DNA from: an uncultured Pelagibacteraceae bacterium
GTDB lineage: Bacteria; Pseudomonadota; Alphaproteobacteria; Pelagibacterales; Pelagibacteraceae
Direction: 5' to 3'
DNA: 64,000 bases
Assembly (NCBI GenBank): GCA_902561015.1
Contig: CACENB010000002.1
Location: 1 to 64,000, forward strand
How positions within the stretch are numbered: position 1 is the first letter of the stretch; each line of letters starts with the position of its first letter. The position numbers and the translations under genes were made by a program. Below, piece after piece: positions 63,775 to 64,000 of this stretch. The notes beneath the pieces are model-generated. The model worked only from the letters and a program-made list of their open reading frames with translations. It was not told where the DNA came from and searched no databases.

Positions 63775-64000
63775 TGTCTGATAAAAGTTACTTGTCTGTT
63801 TATGCTAAGTCATTTAGCTGGGCTGGTTTTTTTTTACCAGGAAAAACACTAAAAAAATGTTCTGTATTATACGATTTCTGTAGAGTTGCAGACAATATTG
63901 CAGACGATAAAGACGAAATAGAGGTCAAAAAAAAAAAATTTGCTAAATTTGAAAATGACTTCTATCAAAAAAAATTTGATAACCTTATTATAAAGAATAT
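63774..64000 (+). CDS. crtB: Phytoene synthase, N-terminal part (cut by window edge)
   Basis: This is a squalene/phytoene synthase family protein that joins two geranylgeranyl-diphosphate molecules. Only the first 75 residues are in the window. They show SKSFSWAGFFLP-like YAKSFSWAGFFLPGKT, the substrate-binding LYDFCRVADNIADD (the first Asp-rich motif) and the start of a charged helix. The ATG shares a base with the crtI stop, giving tight coupling. The frame is open to the window end. Confidence 0.93.
   Translation, partial: MSDKSYLSVYAKSFSWAGFFLPGKTLKKCSVLYDFCRVADNIADDKDEIEVKKKKFAKFENDFYQKKFDNLIIKN

Overview
The window is a piece of a very AT-rich bacterial chromosome with tightly packed, often overlapping genes. 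Gene content points to a marine alphaproteobacterium of the SAR11 type (Pelagibacterales). The supporting features are CcrM, the mutY / DUF721 / dsbA / smc block, a petABC operon, a split F0 operon with b' and b, EnvZ/OmpR as the only two-component pair, crtI-crtB, and extreme A+T bias. This assignment is inference from gene content; no search was run.

Positions 1-22505 are an accessory-like block for a complete type IV pilus. It holds a major pilin (cut by the window edge), a platform and motor operon (pilMN fusion, pilO, pilP, pilQ, pilB, pilC), the prepilin peptidase pilD, a retraction ATPase pilT, and minor pilins fimT/pilV/pilW/pilX with a giant PilY1. Next to these lie the three parts of a partner-switching circuit: a GAF-PP2C phosphatase, a STAS antagonist and a HATPase kinase. 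The only long non-coding stretch of the window (9279-9825) lies just upstream of pilMN. It carries at least eight copies of a 10-base unit (TCTAACACAA / TTGTGTTAGA), many about 21 bases apart. A second sequence element, roughly (A/C)C(C/T)CATT(A/T)TG followed by GGAC or ACC, sits about 90-125 bases upstream of all three minus-strand pilus transcription units (pilA, pilMN, pilT).

Positions 22537-40136 hold housekeeping and repair genes: a 2OG oxygenase, an ELM1-like protein, trxB, an ADP-ribosylglycohydrolase relative, aspC, uvrB, a FolM-like reductase, a serine hydrolase, folB, uvrC, pgsA, ilvE, marR-ompR-envZ, ubiK, lgt, midA and pgeF. pgeF is a full-length gene with no ATG/GTG/TTG start.

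Positions 40144-53145 carry prs, rplY (interrupted at a run of ten A), pth, ychF, petABC, trmL, hemF, greA, a CCA-adding enzyme, tRNA-Gln, ispE, a TPR protein, a family-4-like uracil-DNA glycosylase without its Fe-S cysteines, and rnhB. Positions 53254-64000 hold ccrM with three GANTC sites in front of it, a flavin monooxygenase, mutY, a DciA-like gene, a DsbA-like gene, an unusually short SMC with no visible hinge, the F0 half of ATP synthase, crtI, and the start of crtB.

The most unusual part is the pilus block. The cytoplasmic platform protein PilMN has an extra N-terminal module that looks like the arm-type DNA-binding domain of tyrosine recombinases. An iterated, phased repeat array lies at its own promoter, and a partner-switching module flanks the cluster.
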